Below are positions 16,331-24,221 of a DNA stretch of 25,265 bases, piece after piece (positions within the stretch are counted from its first letter, which is position 1; each line of letters starts with the position of its first letter). The notes beneath the pieces were generated by a model. The model saw only the letters and a program-made list of their open reading frames with translations, was not told the DNA's origin and did no database searches. The position numbers were made by a program, and so were the translations under genes. This stretch comes from Gammaproteobacteria bacterium. GTDB taxonomy: Bacteria; Pseudomonadota; Gammaproteobacteria; GCA-001735895. Location: assembly GCA_024763185.1 (NCBI GenBank), contig JANTFY010000005.1:1-25265 (forward strand). Direction: 5' to 3'.

Positions 16331-17083
16331 TCAGGACGTTTTTGTTTTCTTTTCCACGTACTGGTTCGCCTCATTGGCAAAGGTCCGCAGTTCTTCCAGT
16401 TCAGCGACCTCCAGCTGAAATTTCCGCTTATGCAGTATGCCTTGTTTGCGCCAGTGCTGAAGATGCCGGTTCACGACCTGACGCACGGAACCCACCATGC
16501 GCGCAAGACCCTCATCGTGCAAATCATGGATCAATTTAAGACGGTAGTGTCCCTCACTGGAACTCGATGGGTGTGGCACGATGTGGCGCAGTATCAGACG
16601 GGCAAGCCGCGTCATGGTATCGTACAAAACCAGATCGGTGGCCAGATCCTCCATCTGACGCATCTGCTCACCCAGGTAAGGCAGAAAATTGCGGTTGAAT
16701 TCAGGATGCCGGTCGATCCAGTCCCGGGCAGCCTCTATCGGGACGGAGATCAGGGCAACGTCATCCAGCGCCACAGCAATCATTTCATGCGGTTTTGTGT
16801 TTAATAGCGTCACCATGTCAATGCCATCACCCGGCCCGAGTATAAACAGGGTGATGCTTCTGCCGGTTTGTGGATTGATGCGCATGACCTCAAGACGGCC
16901 TTCGATCAACAGAAAAAAACGCTCCTGGAAAATATCCGAGTCCAGGTGCACGCCCCGGCGCCAGGTGTCGCGCCGGAACAGCGACAACATATCATCCAGC
17001 AAACCCTCGGCAAGCCCGGCAAACAACGGTGACCGTGATAAAATGGCTTTACAGTGGTTGTAATAAACCTGATCCCTTTTCAT
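16331..17083 (-). CDS. Crp/Fnr-family transcriptional regulator
   Basis: A 250-residue regulator: cyclic-nucleotide-binding-like beta barrel (about 20-125), dimer helix (about 130-165) and winged helix-turn-helix (about 170-235). The recognition helix reads GSVRQVVNRHLQHW; R201, Q202 and R206 align with CRP R180, E181 and R185, so the central Glu is Gln here. The only cysteine is C11, which rules out an FNR-type iron-sulfur cluster. The nucleotide pocket (GPGDGIDM...HEMIAVA) lacks the CRP Arg-Ser pair, so cAMP is unlikely. The signal is unknown; DNR-like redox/NO sensing is only a guess. An AGGAG ribosome-binding site supports the ATG. It is proposed to act at the TGTCAC-N4-GTKRCA sites that surround it. 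Confidence 0.9.
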   Translation of the reverse strand: MKRDQVYYNHCKAILSRSPLFAGLAEGLLDDMLSLFRRDTWRRGVHLDSDIFQERFFLLIEGRLEVMRINPQTGRSITLFILGPGDGIDMVTLLNTKPHEMIAVALDDVALISVPIEAARDWIDRHPEFNRNFLPYLGEQMRQMEDLATDLVLYDTMTRLARLILRHIVPHPSSSSEGHYRLKLIHDLHDEGLARMVGSVRQVVNRHLQHWRKQGILHKRKFQLEVAELEELRTFANEANQYVEKKTKTS

Positions 17084-17197
17084 TATGGGTATCTCCTGTT
17101 GGCTTGTATTGTCTCTGTTTGGTAAAAATAACCGCCACCCTTGCCGGCGATTCGATTAAGCTGCAATTATGCCACACCACATCGGCAGCAAAAACTT

Positions 17198-17221
17198 TGC
17201 AACCCTGACCAGGCTGTCACC
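17198..17221. promoter_or_regulatory. Two operator half-sites upstream of the regulator
   Basis: TGCAACC (17198-17204) and TGTCACC (17215-17221) each match half of the local operator, one in each of its two half-site versions, but stand as a direct rather than inverted repeat. They lie 115-138 bases before the regulator's start codon. Autoregulation is possible but unproven. Confidence 0.3.
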
Positions 17222-17294
17222 CTTTAATCAATGCGGCCTTATTCACCCTTCCACACTATTGTGCACGAGCGGTAAAAAAAGAGGAACATGCACC

Positions 17295-17337
17295 TGTCAC
17301 CCAGGTTACATCGTTACCCGTCCCGCTCATTTAACCT
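17295..17337 (+). promoter_or_regulatory. Crp/Fnr-type operator and promoter, dedA-TSUP
   Basis: TGTCACCCAGGTTACA (17295-17310) is a near-perfect inverted repeat (TGTnACC-N2-GGTnACA). After exactly 21 bases comes TAACCT (17332-17337), a plausible -10, which puts the operator centre near -41.5. The start codon follows at 17386. The site lies between divergent genes and could also affect the regulator. Confidence 0.72.
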
Positions 17338-17385
17338 GAATCAGAATTTGATCCAGCAATACTATGGCAGGTATCTTACAGAATA

Positions 17386-17988
17386 ATGACATTGTACGAA
17401 CTGTTCAGTAACTGGCTGACACAGAGTCCCTGGCCATGTGCGGTCTTCGCCCTGCTGGTATGCCTGGAATCCAGTCCGGTCATCGGGCTGCTGATACCCG
17501 GTTTGATTCTGTTGCCGGCATTAGGTTCCCTGTCGGGTCATGGCCTGATCGATTTCTGGGATCTCTTTATGTGTGCACTGTTTGGCGCACTGATCGCTGA
17601 CAGCATCGGTTACTGGCTGGGCCGGCTGGGCTACACGGAATGGCACCGCAAACTGATCTGGCCTCGTACCCATAAAGTACAGCGTCGTATCCATGCACAT
17701 TTCGAACGCTATGGCCCCTATGCATTATTTACCGGCCGCATCATGTGGCTGATTCATCCCATGGTACCCATGGCCGCCGGTGCACTGGGCATGCATACCC
17801 TGACATTTTATCTTGTCGACCTCATGGCCGCCTTGCTGTGGGTATTGTTGTACCTGGGAGGCGGACACTGGCTGGGGGTGTTATGGCAGGCACTCGATTC
17901 CGGCGACCGCATCTGGCTGATCACCGGTCTGATCTTGATCCTGTCAGTGATCACCGTGATCAGCGGGTGGCTGAAACGCCGTGCCTAA
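17386..17988 (+). CDS. DedA-family membrane protein
   Basis: A 200-residue DedA/VTT (SNARE-associated) inner-membrane protein; members are implicated in undecaprenyl phosphate and phospholipid translocation. The family pattern is clear: LESSPVIGLLIPG near residues 28-39, the amphipathic HAHFERYGPYALFTGR segment, then the re-entrant MWLIHPMVPMAAG. Most DedA proteins carry GRFxPxxR at this point; the IHPMVP variant suggests a separate subfamily. The 3' end overlaps the TSUP gene by 8 bases, forming a two-gene operon under the operator at 17295. There is no strong ribosome-binding site before the ATG. Confidence 0.88.
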   Translation: MTLYELFSNWLTQSPWPCAVFALLVCLESSPVIGLLIPGLILLPALGSLSGHGLIDFWDLFMCALFGALIADSIGYWLGRLGYTEWHRKLIWPRTHKVQRRIHAHFERYGPYALFTGRIMWLIHPMVPMAAGALGMHTLTFYLVDLMAALLWVLLYLGGGHWLGVLWQALDSGDRIWLITGLILILSVITVISGWLKRRA

Positions 17989-18754
17989 AGCAGCCCCCCG
18001 TTGGTTGACTCATCTGGGAATTGGCGCCGTTGCCGGCCTCGGGGGTGGCTTTATGAGCCTGGGTGGCGGCACATTAGTGATACCGTTGCTGATGAGTTGG
18101 GCCGGATTAATGCCGCTCCAGGCGCGTGGTACTGCCATCATGGTCAGTGTGTTCTCTGCCGCCACGGGCACCATCATGTATGCCTCACGTGGACAGATCG
18201 ATCTCGAAATCGTACTGTGGGTGGCACTGCCATCGTTTGTTATCACGCCGCTGGCCGCCGCCTGGTCCGAACGTCTACCGCCGAATGCGTTCAAACGGGA
18301 ATTCGGTGCCGTCATCACCCTGGGTGGACTGTTGGTGATCAGCCGCGATTTCCTGCCGGTAGCCTTTACCGTCCCTCCTGACGGGTACCACGCCTACCTG
18401 CTGGGCGTGGGGGTTATCGAGGGACTGGTCGCGGGTGTTGTCGGTATCAGCGGCGGACCGATCCTGGCCCCCCTGTTCGTACTGGGTCTGGGCTTGCCGC
18501 AACAACTCGCGCAGGGCTGTTCACTGGCCGCACGTCTGCCGGCCACGCTGAGCGGCAGTTGGGAGAACTGGCGCCTGGGTAACATCTGCAAGCCAATGAT
18601 TCTTCCGCTGGCAGTCGGCGCGCTGAGCGGTGCGGCGGTGGGCAGCCATCTGGCACTGGGTCTGCCGGAAGCTCATCTGCGCAGCGTGTTTGGCATTTTC
18701 CTGATTCTTCTCGGTATGCATTACCTGATACGGCATCGACGTGTTCACCATTAA
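17981..18754 (+). CDS. TSUP-family permease (TauE/SafE, sulfite exporter-like)
   Basis: A 257-residue membrane protein with the two-fold TauE/SafE repeat: AGLGGGFMSLGGGTLVIPLL near the N-terminus and GVVGISGGPILAPLFV in the second half, each starting a group of helices. The family exports or imports small sulfur- or carbon-containing anions (sulfite, sulfoacetate, taurine products); the substrate here is unknown. The start is GTG inside the dedA stop region, indicating translational coupling. The gene ends just before the operator of hdeD. The DsrC-like gene further on makes a sulfur link possible but not shown. Confidence 0.88.
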   Translation: MPKAAPRWLTHLGIGAVAGLGGGFMSLGGGTLVIPLLMSWAGLMPLQARGTAIMVSVFSAATGTIMYASRGQIDLEIVLWVALPSFVITPLAAAWSERLPPNAFKREFGAVITLGGLLVISRDFLPVAFTVPPDGYHAYLLGVGVIEGLVAGVVGISGGPILAPLFVLGLGLPQQLAQGCSLAARLPATLSGSWENWRLGNICKPMILPLAVGALSGAAVGSHLALGLPEAHLRSVFGIFLILLGMHYLIRHRRVHH

Positions 18755-18772
18755 GGGGCAACCGTTACCCCA

Positions 18773-18815
18773 TGTCACCCAGGTTACATTGTTGCAGCCT
18801 GTTCTACTTTACCCT
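18773..18815 (+). promoter_or_regulatory. Crp/Fnr-type operator and promoter, hdeD
   Basis: TGTCACCCAGGTTACA (18773-18788) is identical to the dedA operator. After 21 bases comes TACCCT (18810-18815), a -10-like hexamer. The hdeD start codon is 95 bases beyond the operator. Confidence 0.72.
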
Positions 18816-18883
18816 ACTAGGGCCTGTTAATACTTATTGAAAAGTCGCGTTGCTGGTCCTATTAAACATTAAGGAGACCCTCT

Positions 18884-19423
18884 ATGAATAACATAACAAA
18901 GCACACCACTAACTTTGGTACCTATACTCTGGTTGTCGGCATCCTGCTGATAATCCTGGGCATCGGGGGTTTTTTCCTTCCAGAACTCATGTCCTTGGGC
19001 GTCGAAATATTTTTTGCCTGGCTGTTGATCATTGGCGGCCTGCTCTGGGCCTTTCACACGTTTCAATATAATGCCAAAAGCGTCATGGACTGGATTAAAC
19101 CGGTACTGCTGTTGATCCCCGGCGGTTTGATGCTCGTTTATCCGCTAACGGGTGTTGCGGCCATAGGCCTGTTGCTGGCTGTTTATCTTCTGCTGGATGC
19201 TTTCGGCAGCTTTCTTCTGGCGCAGACCATCTATCCTGCCAGTGGTTGGGGCTGGATGGTATTTAACGGCATTATGTCATTAGTATTGGCCTTATTATTT
19301 CTCACTGGTTGGCCAGCCACCTCCCTGTGGCTGGTTGGCATATACATCAGCATCAGTCTGTTCTTTGATGGTGCGACTTTGATTGCTATCAGTACTGCAC
19401 TACGCAAGGCTCATAGATCTTAA
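18884..19423 (+). CDS. hdeD: HdeD-family membrane protein (DUF308)
   Basis: A 179-residue protein with about six short hydrophobic helices in the paired DUF308 repeat arrangement typical of HdeD, an acid-resistance membrane protein of E. coli. Features include LVVGILLIILGIGGFFLPEL in the first repeat and the closing SISLFFDGATLIAIS segment, both common in this family. The biochemical role of HdeD is not known. An excellent ribosome-binding site (AAGGAG, 7 bases before ATG) fixes the start. It appears monocistronic, with its own operator upstream and another before ppsA. Confidence 0.88.
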   Translation: MNNITKHTTNFGTYTLVVGILLIILGIGGFFLPELMSLGVEIFFAWLLIIGGLLWAFHTFQYNAKSVMDWIKPVLLLIPGGLMLVYPLTGVAAIGLLLAVYLLLDAFGSFLLAQTIYPASGWGWMVFNGIMSLVLALLFLTGWPATSLWLVGIYISISLFFDGATLIAISTALRKAHRS

Positions 19424-19507
19424 GAAACCAATGTCAGCATCTACTTGGTCTACATGAACTGAGAATGGTATAGGTATCATCCATGTTATGGGTATTAGAT
19501 TTCCCGC

Positions 19508-19550
19508 TGTCACCCAGGTTGCATCGTTAACCATCTGTCTGCATTAAGCT
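19508..19550 (+). promoter_or_regulatory. Crp/Fnr-type operator and promoter, ppsA
   Basis: TGTCACCCAGGTTGCA (19508-19523) differs from the dedA and hdeD sites at one base. After 21 bases comes TAAGCT (19545-19550). The ppsA start codon is 60 bases beyond the operator. Confidence 0.72.
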
Positions 19551-19583
19551 GCCTGCAACTTCTTATGCAAAAAAGGATCGGCC

Positions 19584-22001
19584 GTGTCAGACAACTATAT
19601 CCGCTGGTTTGAAGAACTGGGTATCGGGGACATTCCGTTGGTGGGCGGCAAGAATGCCTCGCTCGGGGAAATGTATCGCAAACTGACAATAAATGGGGTC
19701 AGGGTGCCTAACGGCTTTGCCGTTACCGCGAATGCCTACCGCGACATGCTGCGCGAGGCCGGCGCCTGGGATACATTGAAATCAGCATTAGACGGTCTTG
19801 ATGCAGACGACGTGGACGACCTCGCCCGCCGCGGCGCCAGGGCCCGCGCGATCATCTACAGCGCACCGTTATCTGGAAACCTGCGCGCTCAGATACTGGA
19901 TGCCTATCAACAACTAAAAAAGCAGTATGGCGAGACATTGAGCGTGGCGGTACGCTCTTCCGCTACGGCCGAGGACTTGCCCAGTGCCAGCTTCGCCGGT
20001 CAGCAGGAAACCTACCTCAATATCAGTGGCGAAGAACATTTGCTTGATGCCTGCCGCCGTTGTTTCGCCTCCCTGTTTACCGACCGCGCCATTCACTACC
20101 GCATCGACAATGGCTTTGATCATTTTAAGGTGGCCCTGTCCATCGGCATCATGAAAATGGTGCGCTCGGACCTCGCCGCCAGCGGCGTGATGTTTTCACT
20201 CGATACCGAAACCGGTTTTCGCGACGTGGTATTCATTACCGGCGCCTATGGTCTGGGTGAGAACGTGGTACAAGGTACGGTGGAACCGGACGAATTCTAT
20301 GTGCACAAACCGACCTTTGCTCAGGGCCATCGCAGCGTGTTGCGCCGCCACCTCGGCAGTAAAAAAATCAAGATGATCTATGCCACCGGCGGCAGCCGCG
20401 AGATGACCCGTAATGTGCCGGTCCCGGAAGCCGATCAACATCACTTTTGCATCAGCGATGAGGATATCCTCACCCTGGCCGACTACGCCATCAAGGTAGA
20501 GCAGCACTACAGCGAGCAGTCCGGACATGCCAAGCCCATGGACATGGAATGGGCCAAAGACGGCATCGATGGCGAACTCTACATGGTTCAGGCGCGTCCC
20601 GAGACGGTGGAATCGCAGAAACAGGCCAATATTCTGAAACAGTATCATCTCAAGCAAGAGAGCGAGGTGCTGGCCCGTGGTTACGCCATTGGTACGAAAA
20701 TCGCGAGTGGACGGGCGCGTTACATTCACGATGTGGCCCACCTGCACGAGTATCAGCCGGGTGAGGTTCTGGTGGCCGATATCACCACACCGGACTGGGA
20801 ACCGGTGATGAAAACAGCGGCTGCCATTGTCACCAACCGTGGCGGTCGCACCTGCCATGCGGCCATTGTCGCCCGCGAACTGGGTATTCCGGCCGTGGTC
20901 GGCTGCGACGAGGCCACGCACGCGATTGCCAACGGCGAGACAGTCACCGTTTCCTGCGCCGGGGGCGACGAAGGCCGCGTCTATCGTGGCGAACTTGATT
21001 ACGACATCATCGAAACCGATCTCACCAACCTGCCCCGGCCGCAGACAAAGATTATGATTAACCTCGGCAACCCGGACCTGGCCTTTGCCACGTCCTTCCT
21101 GCCCAACGATGGCATCGGGCTGGCGCGCCTGGAATTCATTATCAATGAATACATCAAGGCGCACCCCATGGCGCTACTTCATCCCGAACGAATCCAGGAT
21201 CAACACACACGCGCCGCCATTGAAACCCTGATCAGCGGATATGCCGATGGCGCCGATTATTTCGTGCAAAAACTTTCAGAAGGGGTTGGCACCATCGCCG
21301 CCGCCTTCTGGCCCAAACCCGTAGTGGTGCGCCTGTCCGACTTCAAGACCAATGAATACGCCACCCTGCTCGGTGGTACTGACTTCGAGCCTCAGGAAGA
21401 CAACCCCATGATCGGTTTTCGTGGCGCGGCACGTTACACCCACCCGGCCTATGCCGAGGGCTTTGCCCTGGAATGCGCCGCGATGAAACGGGTGCGCGAG
21501 GATATGGGCCTGAGCAATGTCATATTGATGATCCCATTTTGCCGTCGCGTCGAAGAAGGCGAGCGGGTAATACAGGCTATGGCCGACAATGGCCTCAAAC
21601 GTGGCGACAACGGCCTGGAGATCTATGTTATGTGCGAGATCCCCAACAATGTGATCCTCATCGACGAATTTGCCAAACTGTTCGACGGCTTCTCCATCGG
21701 CTCCAATGACCTCACCCAGCTTACGCTGGGCGTGGATCGTGACTCCGAGATCGTCTCCTTCGATTTCGACGAACGCGATGCCGGCGTCAAGGCCATGATA
21801 CGCATGGCTGTTGAAGGCGCGCGCCGCAACCAGCGCCATGCTGGATTATGCGGCCAGGCACCCTCGGATTACCCAGAGATGGCCGAGTATCTGGTCGAGC
21901 TTGGTATCGACTCGATCAGTCTCAATCCGGACACGGTGTTGAAAACAACCCGTTATGTCGTGGAAAAAGAGAAACAATCAGAACCAGAAACGACAAAGTA
22001 A
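19584..22001 (+). CDS. ppsA: Phosphoenolpyruvate synthase
   Basis: Converts pyruvate, ATP and water to phosphoenolpyruvate, AMP and phosphate, the entry step of gluconeogenesis from pyruvate. Length is 805 residues (E. coli 792). It begins with the PEP/pyruvate-binding ATP-grasp domain (GGKNASLGEM near residue 22; SVAVRSSATAEDLPSASFAG). The phosphohistidine domain follows, with H425 in GGRTCHAAIVARELGIPAVVG. The TIM-barrel PEP-utilising domain ends with the catalytic C756 in LCGQAPSDYPEMAEYL. The GTG start has a good AAAAAGGA ribosome-binding site 8 bases upstream. With glgP in the same putative regulon, the cell may be managing carbohydrate reserves under stress. Confidence 0.96.
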   Translation: MSDNYIRWFEELGIGDIPLVGGKNASLGEMYRKLTINGVRVPNGFAVTANAYRDMLREAGAWDTLKSALDGLDADDVDDLARRGARARAIIYSAPLSGNLRAQILDAYQQLKKQYGETLSVAVRSSATAEDLPSASFAGQQETYLNISGEEHLLDACRRCFASLFTDRAIHYRIDNGFDHFKVALSIGIMKMVRSDLAASGVMFSLDTETGFRDVVFITGAYGLGENVVQGTVEPDEFYVHKPTFAQGHRSVLRRHLGSKKIKMIYATGGSREMTRNVPVPEADQHHFCISDEDILTLADYAIKVEQHYSEQSGHAKPMDMEWAKDGIDGELYMVQARPETVESQKQANILKQYHLKQESEVLARGYAIGTKIASGRARYIHDVAHLHEYQPGEVLVADITTPDWEPVMKTAAAIVTNRGGRTCHAAIVARELGIPAVVGCDEATHAIANGETVTVSCAGGDEGRVYRGELDYDIIETDLTNLPRPQTKIMINLGNPDLAFATSFLPNDGIGLARLEFIINEYIKAHPMALLHPERIQDQHTRAAIETLISGYADGADYFVQKLSEGVGTIAAAFWPKPVVVRLSDFKTNEYATLLGGTDFEPQEDNPMIGFRGAARYTHPAYAEGFALECAAMKRVREDMGLSNVILMIPFCRRVEEGERVIQAMADNGLKRGDNGLEIYVMCEIPNNVILIDEFAKLFDGFSIGSNDLTQLTLGVDRDSEIVSFDFDERDAGVKAMIRMAVEGARRNQRHAGLCGQAPSDYPEMAEYLVELGIDSISLNPDTVLKTTRYVVEKEKQSEPETTK

Positions 22002-22278
22002 AAGTAAGAGAATGGATAACAGGATGCGGATACAAACACGATGCATTTCGCCAGACACACCTCGCTGCCTTGGTCGAATTTAAACGGCTGGCCGATTATA
22101 TGTAACAACGCTATGAGCTCAGATACTGTTGTGGCAAAGAGTAATTTATCATTACTGGCTTCATTTGCAGCAGGCATCACAAGAAAAACATCTGGCGGCA
22201 TTTCAACGTTGTGTCGAACGAGATAATTAAACGAAATCGACAGAAATATTCTTATTTGCAAAACATAAGCAGAAATGA
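22002..22278 (+). other. Spacer with possible decayed coding remnants
   Basis: A 277-base gap after ppsA. Short protein-like stretches occur in different frames, for example HLAALVEFKRLADYM near 22055-22102 and WLHLQQASQEKHLAAFQRCV near 22155-22215, each ended by stops. They may be remains of a small gene, but no family was recognised. No copy of the local operator is present, so the genes that follow may depend on ppsA read-through or an unseen promoter. Confidence 0.3.
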
Positions 22279-22551
22279 ATGACTTATCAAGAACCCGTTA
22301 ATGAACTGACCGATGACGCTCGCGACATGCACCGCGCGATCGAATCACTAAAAGAGGAACTGGAAGCGGTCGACTGGTATCACCAGCGCATGGATCTCTG
22401 TAGAGCTAAAAAAGCAATACCGGCGCATAACCGGGTTGAAGAAAAACAACACGCCTCCATGTTACTGGAGTGGATCAGGAAAAAGGTTCCCGCGTTCTTG
22501 AAAGAATTGAAAGATTACCTGGTTACCGACAGGCCAATCGCACACGAATGA
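22279..22551 (+). CDS. Encapsulated-ferritin-like (EncFtn) protein
   Basis: A 90-residue two-helix ferritin-like protein. The block EELEAVDWYHQRMD (26-39) and AHNRVEEKQHASMLLEW (49-65) closely match the EncFtn family known from Rhodospirillum rubrum, which forms ferroxidase sites at subunit interfaces. Equivalents of its iron ligands are present: E27, E55 and H58, with W33-Y34 nearby. The C-terminus stops at PIAHE, with no encapsulin-targeting tail, and no encapsulin gene is in view. The loop at residues 40-48 is unlike the family, and the +1 frame there reads ELKKQY, close to the family consensus, which hints at two compensating indels. The ribosome-binding site is weak. Role inferred: iron oxidation or storage under stress. 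Confidence 0.8.
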   Translation: MTYQEPVNELTDDARDMHRAIESLKEELEAVDWYHQRMDLCRAKKAIPAHNRVEEKQHASMLLEWIRKKVPAFLKELKDYLVTDRPIAHE

Positions 22552-22576
22552 TAAATCGGAAAAAAGGAGCAATAAA

Positions 22577-22939
22577 ATGAGCATAGAAGTAAACGGTAAA
22601 ATTATCGAGACCGATAGCGAAGGTTATCTTGTCAACCCGGACGAATGGAATGAAGAGGTCGCAAAGGAATTGATCCGCCGGCATGAGGCGGATGGACATA
22701 AACCCGTCACCGAAACCGGCTGGGAACTTATGACTTTCTTCCGCGCGTATTACGAGTCACACCAGACCCATCCGAGTATGCATAAACTACTCGTTGGCCG
22801 GGCAAAACTCGAGAGCAAGCACTTTTCGGATGAAGAGAACTATAAAAACTTCCTGTATGAACTGTTCCCCCATGGCCCTATACGCATGCTTTGCAAACTG
22901 GCGGGGCTTCCCAATCCAAAGGACGAGGTCGAGACTTAG
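22577..22939 (+). CDS. DsrC/TusE-family protein lacking the terminal cysteine
   Basis: A 120-residue DsrC/TusE/DsvC-family protein; family members carry sulfur on C-terminal cysteines in sulfur oxidation/reduction or tRNA thiolation. Family blocks are EGYLVNPDEWNEEVAKEL, then a central TxxxWELMTFFRAYYE and the end LFPHGPIRMLCKLAGLPNP. Only the upstream cysteine (in MLCKLAG, the CysB position) is present. The penultimate CysA expected 11 residues later is replaced within a KDEVET tail. It therefore cannot work as a standard DsrC or TusE and may be regulatory. A strong AAGGAG ribosome-binding site precedes the ATG. Confidence 0.88.
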   Translation: MSIEVNGKIIETDSEGYLVNPDEWNEEVAKELIRRHEADGHKPVTETGWELMTFFRAYYESHQTHPSMHKLLVGRAKLESKHFSDEENYKNFLYELFPHGPIRMLCKLAGLPNPKDEVET

Positions 22940-22974
22940 TCCGGGAACTTCACTAATGAGCCTGGTATAACAAT

Positions 22975-23925
22975 ATGCAATATAAAGACTATTACAAAAC
23001 CCTCGGTATTGAACGGGATGCCAGCCAGGATGAGATTAAAAAAGCCTACCGCCGCCTGGCGAGAAAGTATCATCCCGATGTAAGCAAAGAGTCCGATGCA
23101 GAGGAACGCTTTAAAGAATTGGGTGAAGCTCACGAGGTGCTTAAGGATCCAGAAAAACGGGCTGCCTACGACCAGCTGGGTAACCAGTGGCAAACGGGTG
23201 AGCAGTTCCGGCCGCCGCCCGACTGGAACGCCGGTTACGAATTCAGTGGCGGTTTTTCCGGGGCCGATGCCGCTGCCTATAGTGACTTTTTTGAATCGTT
23301 GTTTGGTGCTGCTGGTCGAACACGGGCCAGTGGTGCGGATGCTGGTTTTCATGCGCAAGGCCGGGACTCCCACGCTAAAATTCTGATCGATCTGGAAGAT
23401 GCCTACCAGGGTGCAACGCGCACCCTCTCACTACGACATCCCCAACTGGACTCGAGCGGTCATGTTACATTCCACGAACGCCAGCTAAACGTCAATATTC
23501 CCAAAGGCATTTATGCCGGGCAGCATATTCGACTCAAGGGTCAGGGAGAGGCCGGCATGGGTGATGGACGAACCGGCGATCTCTACCTGGAAATCGAGTT
23601 CAATCCCCACTCCATTTATCGAGTCGAAGGCAAGGATGTCTACCTGGAATTACCGGTAACTCCCTGGGAAGCGGCACTCGGTGAACAGATCGCCGTACCG
23701 ACCCCCGCTGGCAGAGTGATGATGAAAATACCGCCCGGTTCGACACAGGGCAAACAAATGCGGCTCAAAGGTAAGGGTATCCCCGCCAAAGTGCCCGGTG
23801 ATTTCTATGTCGTTTTGCAGATAGCGGTGCCCCCAGCCGAAACCGACGAGGCCCGCAAAGCGTATGAAACACTGAAGCAGGTCGCAAGGTTCAATCCACG
23901 CCAGCATCTGGAGAAGCAATCATGA
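22975..23925 (+). CDS. cbpA: J-domain co-chaperone CbpA
   Basis: DnaJ-type co-chaperone of Hsp70 and nucleoid-associated protein. Residues 1-65 form the J-domain with H33-P34-D35 (KYHPDVS). A Gly/Phe-rich stretch (FSGGFSGADA) follows, then the two C-terminal beta domains (about 125-305) with no cysteine-rich zinc finger, which separates it from DnaJ. The length of 316 is close to E. coli CbpA (306). Its stop overlaps the start of cbpM by four bases. CbpA is a stationary-phase stress protein in E. coli, which fits the neighbouring stress genes. Confidence 0.93.
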   Translation: MQYKDYYKTLGIERDASQDEIKKAYRRLARKYHPDVSKESDAEERFKELGEAHEVLKDPEKRAAYDQLGNQWQTGEQFRPPPDWNAGYEFSGGFSGADAAAYSDFFESLFGAAGRTRASGADAGFHAQGRDSHAKILIDLEDAYQGATRTLSLRHPQLDSSGHVTFHERQLNVNIPKGIYAGQHIRLKGQGEAGMGDGRTGDLYLEIEFNPHSIYRVEGKDVYLELPVTPWEAALGEQIAVPTPAGRVMMKIPPGSTQGKQMRLKGKGIPAKVPGDFYVVLQIAVPPAETDEARKAYETLKQVARFNPRQHLEKQS

Positions 23926-24221
23926 AGAACAATGATTCCGCACCCGCATTAAACGGTGAAGTACTGGAGGATTACTGCCTGTCGTTACAACAGCTTTGTC
24001 ACAGTGCTACGGTTGAACGTGAATGGATACTGCAATTGGTCGAATACGAGGTGCTCACACCAGAAGGTGATCAAGAGCTCAACTGGCGATTCAAGGCCGA
24101 GGACCTTGCGCGGCTGCGACGGGCACAACGCCTGATGCGGGATTTTGAATTAAACCTATCGGGGCTCGCTCTGGTGATGCAGCTCCTGGATGAGCTGATG
24201 AAGCTGCGCGGGCCAGATTAA
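23922..24221 (+). CDS. cbpM: Chaperone modulator CbpM
   Basis: A 99-residue, mostly helical MerR-2-like protein that binds the J-domain of CbpA and inhibits its DnaK and DNA interactions. The family features are LSLQQLCHSATVEREWILQL near the start, followed by VEYEVLTPEG, the FKAEDLARLRRAQRLMRDF helix and LVMQLLDELMKLR at the end. The ATG overlaps the cbpA stop (ATGA), the usual cbpA-cbpM coupling. A decayed gene on the other strand begins immediately beyond. Confidence 0.9.
   Translation: MKNNDSAPALNGEVLEDYCLSLQQLCHSATVEREWILQLVEYEVLTPEGDQELNWRFKAEDLARLRRAQRLMRDFELNLSGLALVMQLLDELMKLRGPD

Noticed and set aside
20196..21164. Long leftward open frame (about 320 codons) inside ppsA
   Set aside because: It lies wholly antisense to the well-conserved PEP synthase coding sequence and its translation is not recognisable; a shadow of codon bias.
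22041..22261. Overlapping open frames on both strands after ppsA as small genes
   Set aside because: No ribosome-binding sites and no family match; only scattered protein-like stretches in changing frames, noted as possible decay.
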